DNA of 64,000 bases from DYFC01 sp041658585 (GTDB taxonomy: Bacteria > Nitrospirota > Thermodesulfovibrionia > Thermodesulfovibrionales > SM23-35): the NCBI GenBank assembly GCA_041658585.1, contig JBAZZX010000004.1:1-64000 (forward strand), given 5' to 3'. Below are positions 43,739 through 51,865 of this stretch, one piece after another. The position numbers and the translations under genes were made by a program. Position 1 is the first letter of the stretch; each line of letters starts with the position of its first letter. Below the pieces are notes generated by a model. The model saw nothing but the letters and a program-made list of their open reading frames with translations, was not told where the DNA came from and ran no database searches.

Positions 43739-43939
43739 ATGAAAAATACGGAAAAGAGCGTAGATTTCGAGATTCAGGAAGCACTCAATAAGGCAATGGC
43801 CTTAACGCGGTCAATTGGAAAATTAGCGGAACTGGATGACATAGAAGAGTCTGACATGGGTCTTATGGCAGAGGTTGCAACGGCCTTAATTCAGGAAGCC
43901 TATACAGCGTTCGATATCCATGTGAGGAAAGCAGCGTAA
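43739..43939 (+). CDS. Small helical protein, unknown function
   Basis: 66 residues, starting 11 bases after the previous stop with AAAGGAG before the ATG. Helical and acidic (FEIQEALNKAMALTRSIGKL, MGLMAEVATALIQEAYTAF), similar in style to its two upstream neighbours; the three may be related or act together. Not recognised. Confidence 0.55.
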   Translation: MKNTEKSVDFEIQEALNKAMALTRSIGKLAELDDIEESDMGLMAEVATALIQEAYTAFDIHVRKAA

Positions 43940-43993
43940 TAACATCAAACCGTCAATCACCAAGCGACTGACGGAAATGAAGGAGAAAGAATC

Positions 43994-44329
43994 ATGGCAA
44001 AGAAAGGCGTTCCAGTAGTTGGTCATGTCGGCGAAGGGGGGAGAGTTTTTATCCCGGATAAGGAAAAATTGAATCTGTCTGAGTCTTCGGCTTCCGACCT
44101 AAGTAGTGACATTTCTATAAAGATTTTGGATCTCGGAATCTTTCTCGATGCTGGTATGAGGGCAATCGAAGAAGCAAATGAAGCTGTAGGGGCCCAAGGA
44201 TGGAAAGAAGTAAATGCTACATTGGTCCTCCTGCAGCACGCCAAGGAGAACTACGATTGCCTCTATAAAGAATTCAATACTCTACACAACTATCTGGATG
44301 TACAATCGCTGAAAAGCAAGAATAGATGA
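43994..44329 (+). CDS. Small protein, unknown function
   Basis: 111 residues. Glycine-rich N-terminus (GVPVVGHVGEGGRVFIPDKE), serine-rich linker, then a helical C-terminal half (GMRAIEEANEAVGAQGWKEV, NATLVLLQHAKENYDCLYKE). Ribosome site AAGGAGAAAG before the ATG. Part of the same run of element genes. Not recognised. Confidence 0.55.
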   Translation: MAKKGVPVVGHVGEGGRVFIPDKEKLNLSESSASDLSSDISIKILDLGIFLDAGMRAIEEANEAVGAQGWKEVNATLVLLQHAKENYDCLYKEFNTLHNYLDVQSLKSKNR

Positions 44330-44393
44330 CGATAGTAAGGCATTCAGAATAGAGCGCATGTTGTCCTCTTCCAATGCCATGGAATTTTGAAAG

Positions 44394-44903
44394 ATGAAGG
44401 TACATGATTTCAAAGAAAGGTTGGCCTTCAGTGAAAGTGCAAGCCATGAAGGATTTTGGTCTTCTGTTTATGAAAAGGCGTTCCCTAATCTTGTCTTTCA
44501 AAAGCTGTGCTCTGGCAAATGTCAGGGGCAATACTTGGGGATCGACCGGGTTATTCAATTGAGCTCGGGCCGGACTTTGTATATTGATGAAAAGAAACGG
44601 TCCGGGGATTACTCGGATATCTTCCTTGAAGTGATTTCGAACGACCGAACCGGCGCTCCAGGCTGGATCGAGAAGGATCTGCAGATTGATTACCTTGCCT
44701 ATGCGTTCCTACCTTCTCAGAGGGTTTATCTCTTCAACTGGCCGATGCTGAAACGCGCCTGGCAGCATTTCAAAGAGACTTGGAAGCAGAAATACACGCC
44801 CCACATTCAGGCTCAGAATGTGGGATACCAAAGCGTCGGGGTAGCGGTCCCTATACGGGAAGTACTTAACGCAATTACGAGGGCCGGGATCATTGAACCG
44901 TGA
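44394..44903 (+). CDS. Candidate PD-(D/E)XK nuclease of phage type
   Basis: 169 residues. The core YLGIDRVIQLSSGRTLYIDE followed by KKR gives an Asp, then E-x-K on the next strand (D-x(n)-EKK), the nuclease pattern found in phage and restriction-like enzymes, and YSDIFLEVIS provides the next strand. A helical C-terminal part with aromatics follows. The catalytic assignment is by motif only. Located downstream of the small helical genes; a terminator follows the gene. Confidence 0.6.
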   Translation: MKVHDFKERLAFSESASHEGFWSSVYEKAFPNLVFQKLCSGKCQGQYLGIDRVIQLSSGRTLYIDEKKRSGDYSDIFLEVISNDRTGAPGWIEKDLQIDYLAYAFLPSQRVYLFNWPMLKRAWQHFKETWKQKYTPHIQAQNVGYQSVGVAVPIREVLNAITRAGIIEP

Positions 44904-44956
44904 ACCAGTGAATCTCATGAAACCTCATTTCAAAAAGAAATGAAACGCCTGTCAAT

Positions 44957-44988
44957 TCAGGCACCGGCAACCTGGGCCTTTTTTGTTT
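44957..44988 (+). terminator. Probable intrinsic terminator
   Basis: CAGGCACCGG then CCTGGGCCT with AGGC/GCCT pairing, followed by TTTTTTG. It closes the early small-gene run before the next promoter (TATACT near 45013). Confidence 0.5.
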
Positions 44989-45050
44989 CTTTAACATTTT
45001 TGCTGCTATTGGTATACTGGTTTCAATAATGCTTTCAGGGGGAGGGCAAA

Positions 45051-45464
45051 GTGGGTGATTCAAAAGGTATAGGATTAATGTTTTTTTTTCTTGCGCTGTT
45101 CATGCTCTTGAATGTTCAGGTTTTTGCTTAGGACGATCTATGCCAAATTGCAAAAGAAACCCCATATATGACAAATGTACAGTTGGAGAAATTCTATAAA
45201 GATGAGCTGTATGGTCATTTGTTCAGTGGCAAGGGGATAATAAGAGATGTCCGGCGTTATGGGCAAGACTATACTGTTGTTGTAGATTGTCTGAATGATG
45301 TTGCAGCAAATGTGGTCATTTCATCGTCGTCTGCAGCAGAAGAATTAAAGGCTGGTTCCCGGGTTGAATTCTCAGGTAAATGTACGCAGAAGTTTAGGAG
45401 AGCGTATAGAGACACGCAAAGAACTTATCAACTTTTTGAACTTATTAGCGGCGATATAAAATAG
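45051..45464 (+). pseudogene. Secreted OB-fold-like protein interrupted by an in-frame amber stop at the signal-peptide end
   Basis: A GTG at 45051 with GGGGGAGGG seven bases ahead starts MGDSKGIGLM, a hydrophobic FFFLALFMLLNV core and QVFA, then TAG at 45129-45131. The same frame continues without a gap: DDLCQIAKETPYMTNVQLEK into a 98-residue frame that also starts at ATG 45168. The stop falls exactly at the expected signal-cleavage site after VFA. The downstream part (GKGIIRDVRRYGQDYTVVVD, GSRVEFSGKC) resembles OB-fold tRNA-anti-like domains of phage lipoproteins. Either one point mutation inactivated export, or TAG is read through. Confidence 0.65.
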
Positions 45465-45506
45465 AAGAAATATTTATGGGGAGATGCAATTACAATAAGA
45501 TATACG

Positions 45507-46040
45507 ATGAATAATATTTTTAAAATAAGCATTGCTATGGGGATATTAATCCTAAGCCTTTCCATTTCATATTACTATTTTGTGGAAAAGCCATTTCAGG
45601 ATCGTCTGCAAACAGAAAACAAAGAAAGAGAGATTAAAGAACAAAAAGAAAAAGCTCTAAAAGATCAGGAAGAAAAGGCTTCGTTGATTGAACAGGAAAA
45701 TAGGAATAAGGATTATGAAAGAGATGAAGCACAGCGCAGGGCTGAACGAGACAGATTTTGGCGAGAGAGGAATATTGAAACGAAAAAGGATGATATAGAA
45801 AAACAGGCGGAAAGACAAAGAGAAAACGTCGGAAGACAAAAAGTAAACGCAAAAAGAAATTTAATTACTTGCCTGCAAGGAGTTGACGATGCTTATCACG
45901 AACGATGGCAACGTCATTGCAGAAAATATAATTTAAATGACGATTGTTTATTATCAAAGGAAACAAGTGAATTATATTCAATGGACAAACAGCGTAGTTT
46001 CGATGAATGTCACAGATTATACGATGTTTTGAAAGAGTAA
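45507..46040 (+). CDS. Membrane-anchored coiled-coil protein
   Basis: 177 residues: an N-terminal membrane helix (FKISIAMGILILSLSISYYY), then about 85 residues of highly charged helix (KEREIKEQKEKALKDQEEKA and following) forming a coiled coil, and a C-terminal cysteine-containing domain (CLQGVDDAYHERWQRHCRKY, DDCLLSK, DECHRLY) that could be disulfide-bonded in the periplasm. Spanin-like layout is possible but lysis genes are otherwise absent. Not recognised. No clear ribosome site. Confidence 0.55.
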   Translation: MNNIFKISIAMGILILSLSISYYYFVEKPFQDRLQTENKEREIKEQKEKALKDQEEKASLIEQENRNKDYERDEAQRRAERDRFWRERNIETKKDDIEKQAERQRENVGRQKVNAKRNLITCLQGVDDAYHERWQRHCRKYNLNDDCLLSKETSELYSMDKQRSFDECHRLYDVLKE

Positions 46041-46042
46041 CG

Positions 46043-46110
46043 ATGAGGTAGCAGGTTAACTCCAGGGAAACGGTTACCTCTGTCGGCTTCACCCGACAAT
46101 AAGGTGAGCC
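46043..46110 (+). ncRNA. Candidate structured RNA leader with a pseudoknot
   Basis: AGGTA (46047-46051) pairs with TACCT. A 6-bp hairpin TGTCGG/CCGACA (46081-46086, 46093-46098) has the loop CTTCAC, which can pair with GGTGAG (46103-46108); the wider GGCTTCACC/GGTGAGCC pairing competes with the hairpin. It fills the gap between two genes and ends just before a GTG start. No known riboswitch class matches. Confidence 0.35.
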
Positions 46111-46133
46111 ACGAAGGAAAGTAGTAAGGAAAA

Positions 46134-47060
46134 GTGGAAGTAAAAGAAAAAACTAAAGAAAACGTAAGAGCCTATTTAAACGATTATTTTAAAGAAGGCA
46201 CGGAGTATTTTAACAAGCCTGTTGAACTCTATCTCGCCGTAAACGTTTTCAATCCTTTAAAAAAGAGAGACTTTAACAATCGTCTTTTAAAGGTTGAAAC
46301 TGCAATAAAAAATGGAGACTCCTTAGCCAGTGCAATAGAATTATTTTTCCCGGTGACTCCGATTCAAATAAGGAAGAAGGAGCGCGAAAAGATTGCTTTG
46401 ACTGGTAATTTAAGCGATTGGGGTCCGGAGAGCATTGCTAAGCTTTGCCCTATGCCGTCAGTCGAGGAACTGCGGGAAAGAGCTATGTTAGCTCTTCCGA
46501 TTCCAAATAGAAAATTGAATGGCCTGGATGAATACTTCGAATTTACTAACAACTGTAAAATTGATTCTTCTGAACTTGTCAAGAAATGCAAAGTTGACCC
46601 TGATTTTGTACTCTCCCTACTGGGGATATGCAACATTCGGCGTTTGCGTGCTGAACTTTTTGATAAAGATGAAGAAACGGCCAAGAAGGCCAAGAGAACT
46701 CTTGAAGCCATAGGCAAGTGTCTCGCCTTAAAGGGATGGAAAGACAAACCCCGTAAGATAGAAAAAACAGTTTTGATACAGGAGAGAGATAGAATATTGA
46801 ATGCAATAGTCAACTCGAAAATCTCTTTATTGCAGAATGTAAATGAGAAGAAACAAATTATCGAGAAATTATTTGGGAAAAAAATCTCTGGGAAATTGAG
46901 CTTCATACCATCTGACAGTAAAGTCCTCGCAAACGTCATTGTAGAAATTAAATACGGTTATTCAGGTTCCGGTGAGATTGTAAATAATTACGAAAAGGAC
47001 GTAACAAAAATTGATTGTGGGAATGGAAATATAGCCTACCGTTTAAAGCCTACCCGATAA
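46134..47060 (+). CDS. Large hypothetical protein of the element
   Basis: 308 residues from a GTG start with AAGGA before it. Lysine-rich and soluble, largely helical (KENVRAYLNDYFKEGTEYFN; LLKVETAIKNGDSLASAIEL; RTLEAIGKCLALKGWKDKPR). The cysteines are scattered and show no metal motif. I do not recognise a family. It lies between a candidate structured RNA and the replication genes, so a regulatory or replication role is possible but unproven. Confidence 0.55.
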   Translation: MEVKEKTKENVRAYLNDYFKEGTEYFNKPVELYLAVNVFNPLKKRDFNNRLLKVETAIKNGDSLASAIELFFPVTPIQIRKKEREKIALTGNLSDWGPESIAKLCPMPSVEELRERAMLALPIPNRKLNGLDEYFEFTNNCKIDSSELVKKCKVDPDFVLSLLGICNIRRLRAELFDKDEETAKKAKRTLEAIGKCLALKGWKDKPRKIEKTVLIQERDRILNAIVNSKISLLQNVNEKKQIIEKLFGKKISGKLSFIPSDSKVLANVIVEIKYGYSGSGEIVNNYEKDVTKIDCGNGNIAYRLKPTR

Positions 47061-47120
47061 TTTTCAAAAACATCATACCCTTCATTTTTATTCCTAACGT
47101 ACTGAAATAAAGTAATATTT

Positions 47121-47155
47121 CGAGGGTACTGAACATGTTCATGTTTAATACCTCG
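47121..47155. promoter_or_regulatory. Palindromic operator-like site before the replication genes
   Basis: TGAACATGTTCA (47130-47141) is a perfect 12-bp palindrome, enclosed by CGAGG (47121) and CCTCG (47151-47155) that also pair. It lies 37 bp before the start of the next gene. It is either an operator or a leader hairpin. Confidence 0.4.
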
Positions 47156-47191
47156 ATACAGTAAGAGAAAAAGAAAACGTGGAGGCGCACG

Positions 47192-47437
47192 ATGGAACCA
47201 AACGTAAAAGAGATTACCATTCGAGATTCAATTACCGCTGGAATCTGCAAGGCTTTTAACCTCGAAGTAACTCCCCAATATAACCCGAAGGAAGTCGTTT
47301 ATAACATTCGCGGCAATGTGGATGAAGTCCTTCAAAAAATAGCAGAGAATGTTCCAATCGGATCAAGAGATGTCTTGGAGTCAATAAAGAACTGCCGCAG
47401 CGCTATTTTTCTTTTTCGACAAGGAATAGCAAGATGA
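47192..47437 (+). CDS. Small protein, unknown function
   Basis: 81 residues with GGAGG six bases before the ATG. Mixed alpha/beta pattern (KEITIRDSITAGICKAFNLE, PKEVVYNIRGNVDEVLQKIA). First of three overlapping genes ending with the primase-helicase, so a replication accessory role is possible. Not recognised. Confidence 0.6.
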   Translation: MEPNVKEITIRDSITAGICKAFNLEVTPQYNPKEVVYNIRGNVDEVLQKIAENVPIGSRDVLESIKNCRSAIFLFRQGIAR

Positions 47438-47604
47438 AGACTGATCTGTTCGAATTCTGCACCTGTAAAATTTGCGGCACCTCTTCAATATTTGAACGAA
47501 TCGAAACCCTTTCAACTGAGTATGGAACTGATTTTGTATGTGTCTGCAAAGAATGCGGGACTTTGTTTATAAGGCCTTACATTTGGCAGTTGCAGCATGG
47601 ATAA
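47434..47604 (+). CDS. Small zinc-ribbon protein
   Basis: 56 residues, start overlapping the previous stop (ATGA) and end overlapping the primase start by 8 bases. Two cysteine pairs, CTCKICGTSS and CVCKECGTLF, about 28 residues apart form a likely zinc ribbon. The tight overlaps on both sides support it being a real gene. Probably nucleic-acid or protein binding in replication. Confidence 0.7.
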   Translation: MKTDLFEFCTCKICGTSSIFERIETLSTEYGTDFVCVCKECGTLFIRPYIWQLQHG

Positions 47605-49585
47605 GCAAGATATTATTGACAGATTCGATATCAAGGGCTTTTATTCAGCTGAACTTCCATCAATTAAATGGAACGGTTCAGTAATGGGGCAGGCTATATG
47701 TCCATTTCATGAGGATACTAAGCCTTCTTTAACTATTAATCTAAAAACCGCTCAATTCAAATGCTTTGGTTGTGATAAGAAGGGCAGTCTATTTGATTTC
47801 TATATGGCCCGGTATAACGTTGACTACAGGACTGCTTTCAATACTCTTGCAAAAGAGGCTGGATTAAACATAGAAAAACCCCAACAAAAGAAGATCCTTA
47901 AGACATATGACTATGTTGACGAATCAGGGAAGATTATCTTCCAGACCGTCAGATATGATCCTAAAGACTTTAAACAAAGAAGGCCCGATGGTAAAGGGAA
48001 TTGGCATTATAACCTTCAGGGAGTCCGATTAGTTCCCTATAACCTTCTCGAAGTACTAAAGACAAAAAGCATAATCATCGTTGAAGGGGAGAAAGACGTT
48101 GAAACATTGCGAGGTATCGGCCTTGTAGCTTCCTGTAATGCCATGGGAGCCGGTAAATGGAGACCGGAATACAATCAATACTTCCAAAGCAAAAAGATTG
48201 CTATTATCCCCGACAATGATAAACCAGGCCGTGATCATGCTGTATCTATTGCAAAGAACTTCAAAGGTATAGCCGAATCAATCAAGATTGTAGAACTTCC
48301 CGGCCTTCAGGATAAAGGGGATGTCACAGACTGGATAAATCAAGGTCATAAAAAAGAAGAACTCATAGAGCTTATCAAGCAATCTCCTGAATGGACAGAG
48401 GAACAGCCTAAATCCCTTTTATCCTCTCTTCTAAAATGGAATGACATTCCCGCTCTCGATGTTAAAATCGAATACATCCTTGACAAACTTATTCCTAAAG
48501 GCGGTATAAGCCTTTTATTCGGTCGTGGTGGTATCGGCAAGACCTCCCTCAGTATGCAGATAGGCAGGTCAATAGCAAGCGGAATATCATTTGACATTCT
48601 TCAAGTGATTCAATCACCTGTTTACTACATTGACTTTGAAAACCCTTTAGCGGTCCTCAAGGAAAGACGCGAGAAGATAGGGCCATCAGAAAACCTTTAT
48701 GTATGGCATATCTCGAATGAAATTCAACCGCCTAAACTGGATAGCATAGAATGGATTCGTTATAAGGAATTACCTCCCGGCTTATTAATCATTGATACTT
48801 TAAGGGCCTCTCATTTATCCGATGAGAATGATTCAAAACCCATGAGCCTTATAATGGGAAGACTCAAAGAACTCCGGGAAATGGGATTCACCATCTTATT
48901 GTTACACCATACTCCAAAGGGGAACGAAAACACCTTCAAGGGAAGTACGGCGCTGCTCGATCTTTGTGATCACGTTTTGGGCTTAGAAGAAGTTAAAGAC
49001 CTTGACGGAGAAAGCATTGAGTTTGACTGTCAGAACCTCTACAAGCTCGGAACGCGCATAAAGACAAGGTATGAGCCTCACAGTATCTATCTAACCTTCA
49101 ATCCTGAAATAAAGGGCTTTAACATTGCCGTAGATCCGAATATCGAAAAAATGGAAGGTATCCATGAGATTCTTAGACAGTCACACGAACCATTAAAACA
49201 GAAGGAACTGAGAGAACGGATCAAAAATGATATGGACCTACCGGATAAAGAAGTTTGGCGATTATTAAAGAAGGGAACTGGTTTATATTGGAATATCGAA
49301 AAGGGCAGTAAAAATGCAACGCTTTATATACCCCTAAAATCCAGTTTTTCAGTTTTTCAACCCCTTAATACCCGTAAAACTGAAAAACAGAAATCCGAAG
49401 AGTCCGAAACGGTAAAAAACAGAACCCTGTCTGATAGCAGTCAAACCCTTGCAAATACTGAGTTTGGCAGTTTTTCAAAGGGTACTGGACAAACTGAAAA
49501 ACAGAAGAACTGTGAGCCATGCAACAGAATTGAGTTATGCATCATGTCTGAAGGACAAAAACAGCTTTGTGACGGGCCATTTTAA
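47597..49585 (+). CDS. Phage-type primase-helicase
   Basis: 662 residues. The N-terminal CHC2-type zinc finger is CPFHEDTKPSLTINLKTAQF then KCFGC (about residues 36-60); the TOPRIM primase core has IIIVEGEKDVETL and IAIIPDNDKPGRDHA. The C-terminal RepA/DnaB-like ATPase has Walker A LLFGRGGIGKTSLSMQIG and Walker B GLLIIDTLRAS with LLLHHTPKGN. It should prime and unwind DNA during replication of the element. A C-terminal tail with a cysteine cluster (CEPCNRIELC) may bind zinc. Confidence 0.92.
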   Translation: MDKQDIIDRFDIKGFYSAELPSIKWNGSVMGQAICPFHEDTKPSLTINLKTAQFKCFGCDKKGSLFDFYMARYNVDYRTAFNTLAKEAGLNIEKPQQKKILKTYDYVDESGKIIFQTVRYDPKDFKQRRPDGKGNWHYNLQGVRLVPYNLLEVLKTKSIIIVEGEKDVETLRGIGLVASCNAMGAGKWRPEYNQYFQSKKIAIIPDNDKPGRDHAVSIAKNFKGIAESIKIVELPGLQDKGDVTDWINQGHKKEELIELIKQSPEWTEEQPKSLLSSLLKWNDIPALDVKIEYILDKLIPKGGISLLFGRGGIGKTSLSMQIGRSIASGISFDILQVIQSPVYYIDFENPLAVLKERREKIGPSENLYVWHISNEIQPPKLDSIEWIRYKELPPGLLIIDTLRASHLSDENDSKPMSLIMGRLKELREMGFTILLLHHTPKGNENTFKGSTALLDLCDHVLGLEEVKDLDGESIEFDCQNLYKLGTRIKTRYEPHSIYLTFNPEIKGFNIAVDPNIEKMEGIHEILRQSHEPLKQKELRERIKNDMDLPDKEVWRLLKKGTGLYWNIEKGSKNATLYIPLKSSFSVFQPLNTRKTEKQKSEESETVKNRTLSDSSQTLANTEFGSFSKGTGQTEKQKNCEPCNRIELCIMSEGQKQLCDGPF

Positions 49586-49640
49586 TGAATGTGAACGAAT
49601 CAGTAAATTACAGAAAAAATAGTGAAAAGGAGTGCAAGAC

Positions 49641-49928
49641 ATGGCAAATCTAAAACCTCGACAGGAAAACCTTAAGAACAAGGGAATGGGGAGGCCTAAA
49701 GGAGCAAAGAATAAATTCACCAACCTGAAAGATACGTTCCTCAATGCGTTTGAATCAATTGGCGGAGAGGAAGAACTGGCAAAGTGGGCGAAGCAGAAGC
49801 GTAATCGTCAGTCATTTTACGGCATGATTGCAAAGATGTTGCCAAATAAGATTGAGGGCGAGATAAAACATAAAGAATCTGTAATCGTCAATGTCGTGGA
49901 TTACTCTAAGGCGCTGAAAAGTGACTGA
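49641..49928 (+). CDS. Probable terminase small subunit
   Basis: 95 residues. ENLKNKGMGRPKGAKNKFTN opens the protein and LKDTFLNAFESIGGEEELAK, WAKQKRNRQSFYGMIAKMLP follow; this basic start plus helix layout is common in small proteins encoded just before phage large terminases. The start ATG 49641 has AAGGAG eight bases upstream. It overlaps the TerL start by 8 bases. The role is inferred from pattern and position; it is unrelated to the Terminase_2 fragment near attL. Confidence 0.65.
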   Translation: MANLKPRQENLKNKGMGRPKGAKNKFTNLKDTFLNAFESIGGEEELAKWAKQKRNRQSFYGMIAKMLPNKIEGEIKHKESVIVNVVDYSKALKSD

Positions 49929-51354
49929 ATTAAACCTCCCATATAATTATGAACCGAGAGATTACCAACTCTCCGTATTATCGGCTATAGATTCCGGGAT
50001 AAAACGCGGTGTTTGTATTTGGCATAGACGCGCAGGCAAGGACAAAACCCTTCTAAATCTAATTATAAAAAAGATGTATCAGCGAGTCGGTATTTATTAT
50101 TACTTCTTTCCAACTTATGCCCAAGGTAAAAAAATCATATGGGATGGGATAGACGGGATGGGATTTAAATTTCTGGATCATTTCCCGCCGGAACTGATTA
50201 GAAATCAGAATGCCACTGAGATGAAAATTACTCTCGTTAACGGCTCGCTATTCCAAATTGTCGGGACGGATAATTACGATTCAATAGTTGGCACAAACCC
50301 TGTTGGGTGTGTCTTTAGTGAGTTTGCCTTGCAGGATCCGACAGCGTGGGAATATGTGAGACCGATCCTCCGAGAGAACGGCGGATGGGCGATATTCCCA
50401 TATACACCGAGAGGATTCAATCACGGATGGGATTTATACCAGATGGCCCAGAACGATCCTGATTGGTTTTGCGAGTTATTAACTGTCACTGATACCGGAG
50501 TATTGACTGAGGCCGATGTGGACGCAGAGAGGCGCGCTGGCATGCCGGAGCCACTCATCCAGCAGGAGTTCTACTGCTCGTTTGAACATGTTGAAGGTAT
50601 GACGTTCAGAGAGCTTAACAAGGATGTTCACATGATAAAAGTTGAAAGCCCACCCAAATATCTCCATGAAGTATTTGACTTTGACAAAATGACACCGAGA
50701 GAGAATGTCAAGGTCTATCGCTCCTACGATTGGGGTTATGCTCATCCGGCAGCAGTCCTTTGGGGATTCAGCGACTTTGAGGGAAGGCTTTATATCTATC
50801 GGGAGTTATATTTTGCCGATGGTAATAATATCGGAAGTCGTCTGATAACAAGAGAGCAGGCCCGGCGCATACATGACATTGAAGAGACGCACAGAGAAAC
50901 CGACAGGATTATTATTGCGGTAGCTGATGCTTCTATTTGGGATAAAGAGAAATCACAGAATGAAAAGAATGAAGTTTTACCGTCCAACGCTGAGATTATG
51001 GCTTCAGAGAAGATTTACTTTGACCGGCAATTATCCATAGATGTCAAGAAATCCCGGCTTCAGGGGGTTCAACAGATTCATGACAGACTCAGAATGGACG
51101 ATAACGGGAAGCCGTATATGTTTGTTTTCAGTAATTGCAAACATTTTTGGCGTACAGTCCCATTTCTCCCATGTGACCCATTAGAAGCAGAGCTATACGA
51201 TTCAGAGGCAGAAGATCATATCGCAGATGCTCTACGTTATCTATGCTCCGCCCGTCCCATGAAATCAAGAATATCCGAGAAGCAAGCGCCAAAGGGTAGC
51301 TTTACGGATATGATGACGCTGGTACAACAGCCAAAGAGAAGGTTGAGATATTGA
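49921..51354 (+). CDS. Terminase large subunit
   Basis: 477 residues, GTG start. The ATPase Walker A is CIWHRRAGKDKTLLNLII, Walker B with catalytic Glu GCVFSEFALQD, and coupling motif PYTPRGFNHGW. The nuclease domain has acidic residues in RSYDWGYAHPAAV, IIAVADASIWD and EAEDHIADALRYL. It cuts and packages DNA into phage heads. All motifs look intact, yet no portal or capsid gene is nearby. Confidence 0.92.
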   Translation: MTELNLPYNYEPRDYQLSVLSAIDSGIKRGVCIWHRRAGKDKTLLNLIIKKMYQRVGIYYYFFPTYAQGKKIIWDGIDGMGFKFLDHFPPELIRNQNATEMKITLVNGSLFQIVGTDNYDSIVGTNPVGCVFSEFALQDPTAWEYVRPILRENGGWAIFPYTPRGFNHGWDLYQMAQNDPDWFCELLTVTDTGVLTEADVDAERRAGMPEPLIQQEFYCSFEHVEGMTFRELNKDVHMIKVESPPKYLHEVFDFDKMTPRENVKVYRSYDWGYAHPAAVLWGFSDFEGRLYIYRELYFADGNNIGSRLITREQARRIHDIEETHRETDRIIIAVADASIWDKEKSQNEKNEVLPSNAEIMASEKIYFDRQLSIDVKKSRLQGVQQIHDRLRMDDNGKPYMFVFSNCKHFWRTVPFLPCDPLEAELYDSEAEDHIADALRYLCSARPMKSRISEKQAPKGSFTDMMTLVQQPKRRLRY

Positions 51355-51357
51355 GAT

Positions 51358-51573
51358 ATGCCGATTTATAACGGATCGTACATCCCCTTTGATGCGGACA
51401 GGATAGCTGAGATTATTCTTAACGGTGAAGAGGTTCAACCCGATCCTTTCGCGCCGCTCATAAGTCAAAGAACGCGAATTGAAGAGGCAATAAGGCAGAG
51501 AAAGTCGTCCATATCCAGATTCAGTGAAAGCAAGGCTCTATTACATTTACGGCAGTTATGGCGAAATGCCTAA
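51358..51573 (+). CDS. Small protein after TerL, unknown function
   Basis: 71 residues, ATG three bases after the terL stop; the stop overlaps the next gene by 8 bases. Mixed start (MPIYNGSYIPFDADRIAEII) and basic helical end (ISQRTRIEEAIRQRKSSISR). In phages this position often holds a portal or short adaptor, but the protein is far too short to be a portal. Not recognised. Confidence 0.5.
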   Translation: MPIYNGSYIPFDADRIAEIILNGEEVQPDPFAPLISQRTRIEEAIRQRKSSISRFSESKALLHLRQLWRNA

Positions 51574-51865
51574 CTGGAAGAACCTCGAAAGAAAAGCTGC
51601 CAGAGTCCTCGGCGGTAAACGAAACAGTCGGGGAATGGATTTTAGCCTATCCATGTCCGACGTAGAACATCCTCTGCTATCCATCGAGTGCAAATACCGG
51701 AAAAAGATAAGCGGATTCTTGAAGGACGGTCTGAAGCAGGCTGAAAGGTACGCCCCTGGAAAGATTCCGGTCCTCGTCCTCAAAGAGAAGGGAATGAGAG
51801 GGGAACTTACTGTTCTCCGGCTTTCAGATTTTCAACGGTTGTTCGGAGAGATAAAGGGACTGTGA
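51566..51865 (+). CDS. Holliday-junction-resolvase-like PD-(D/E)XK protein
   Basis: 99 residues from MPNWKNLERKAARVLGGKRN. GMDFSLSM supplies the Asp and PLLSIECKYRKKISGFLKDG the E-x-K of the nuclease core, with GKIPVLVLKEKGMRG after it, as in phage and archaeal Hjc-like resolvases. A longer frame to 51524 lies inside the preceding gene. It overlaps the integrase GTG by four bases. A role in resolving branched DNA before packaging fits its place between TerL and integrase. Confidence 0.7.
   Translation: MPNWKNLERKAARVLGGKRNSRGMDFSLSMSDVEHPLLSIECKYRKKISGFLKDGLKQAERYAPGKIPVLVLKEKGMRGELTVLRLSDFQRLFGEIKGL

Noticed and set aside
46043..46110. Known riboswitch such as GEMM-I or glutamine class
   Set aside because: Only short stretches resemble those classes; core consensus blocks are not in order.
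47130..47141. LexA box (GAAC-N4-GTTC)
   Set aside because: The half-sites are only two bases apart (GAACATGTTC), so it does not fit that consensus.
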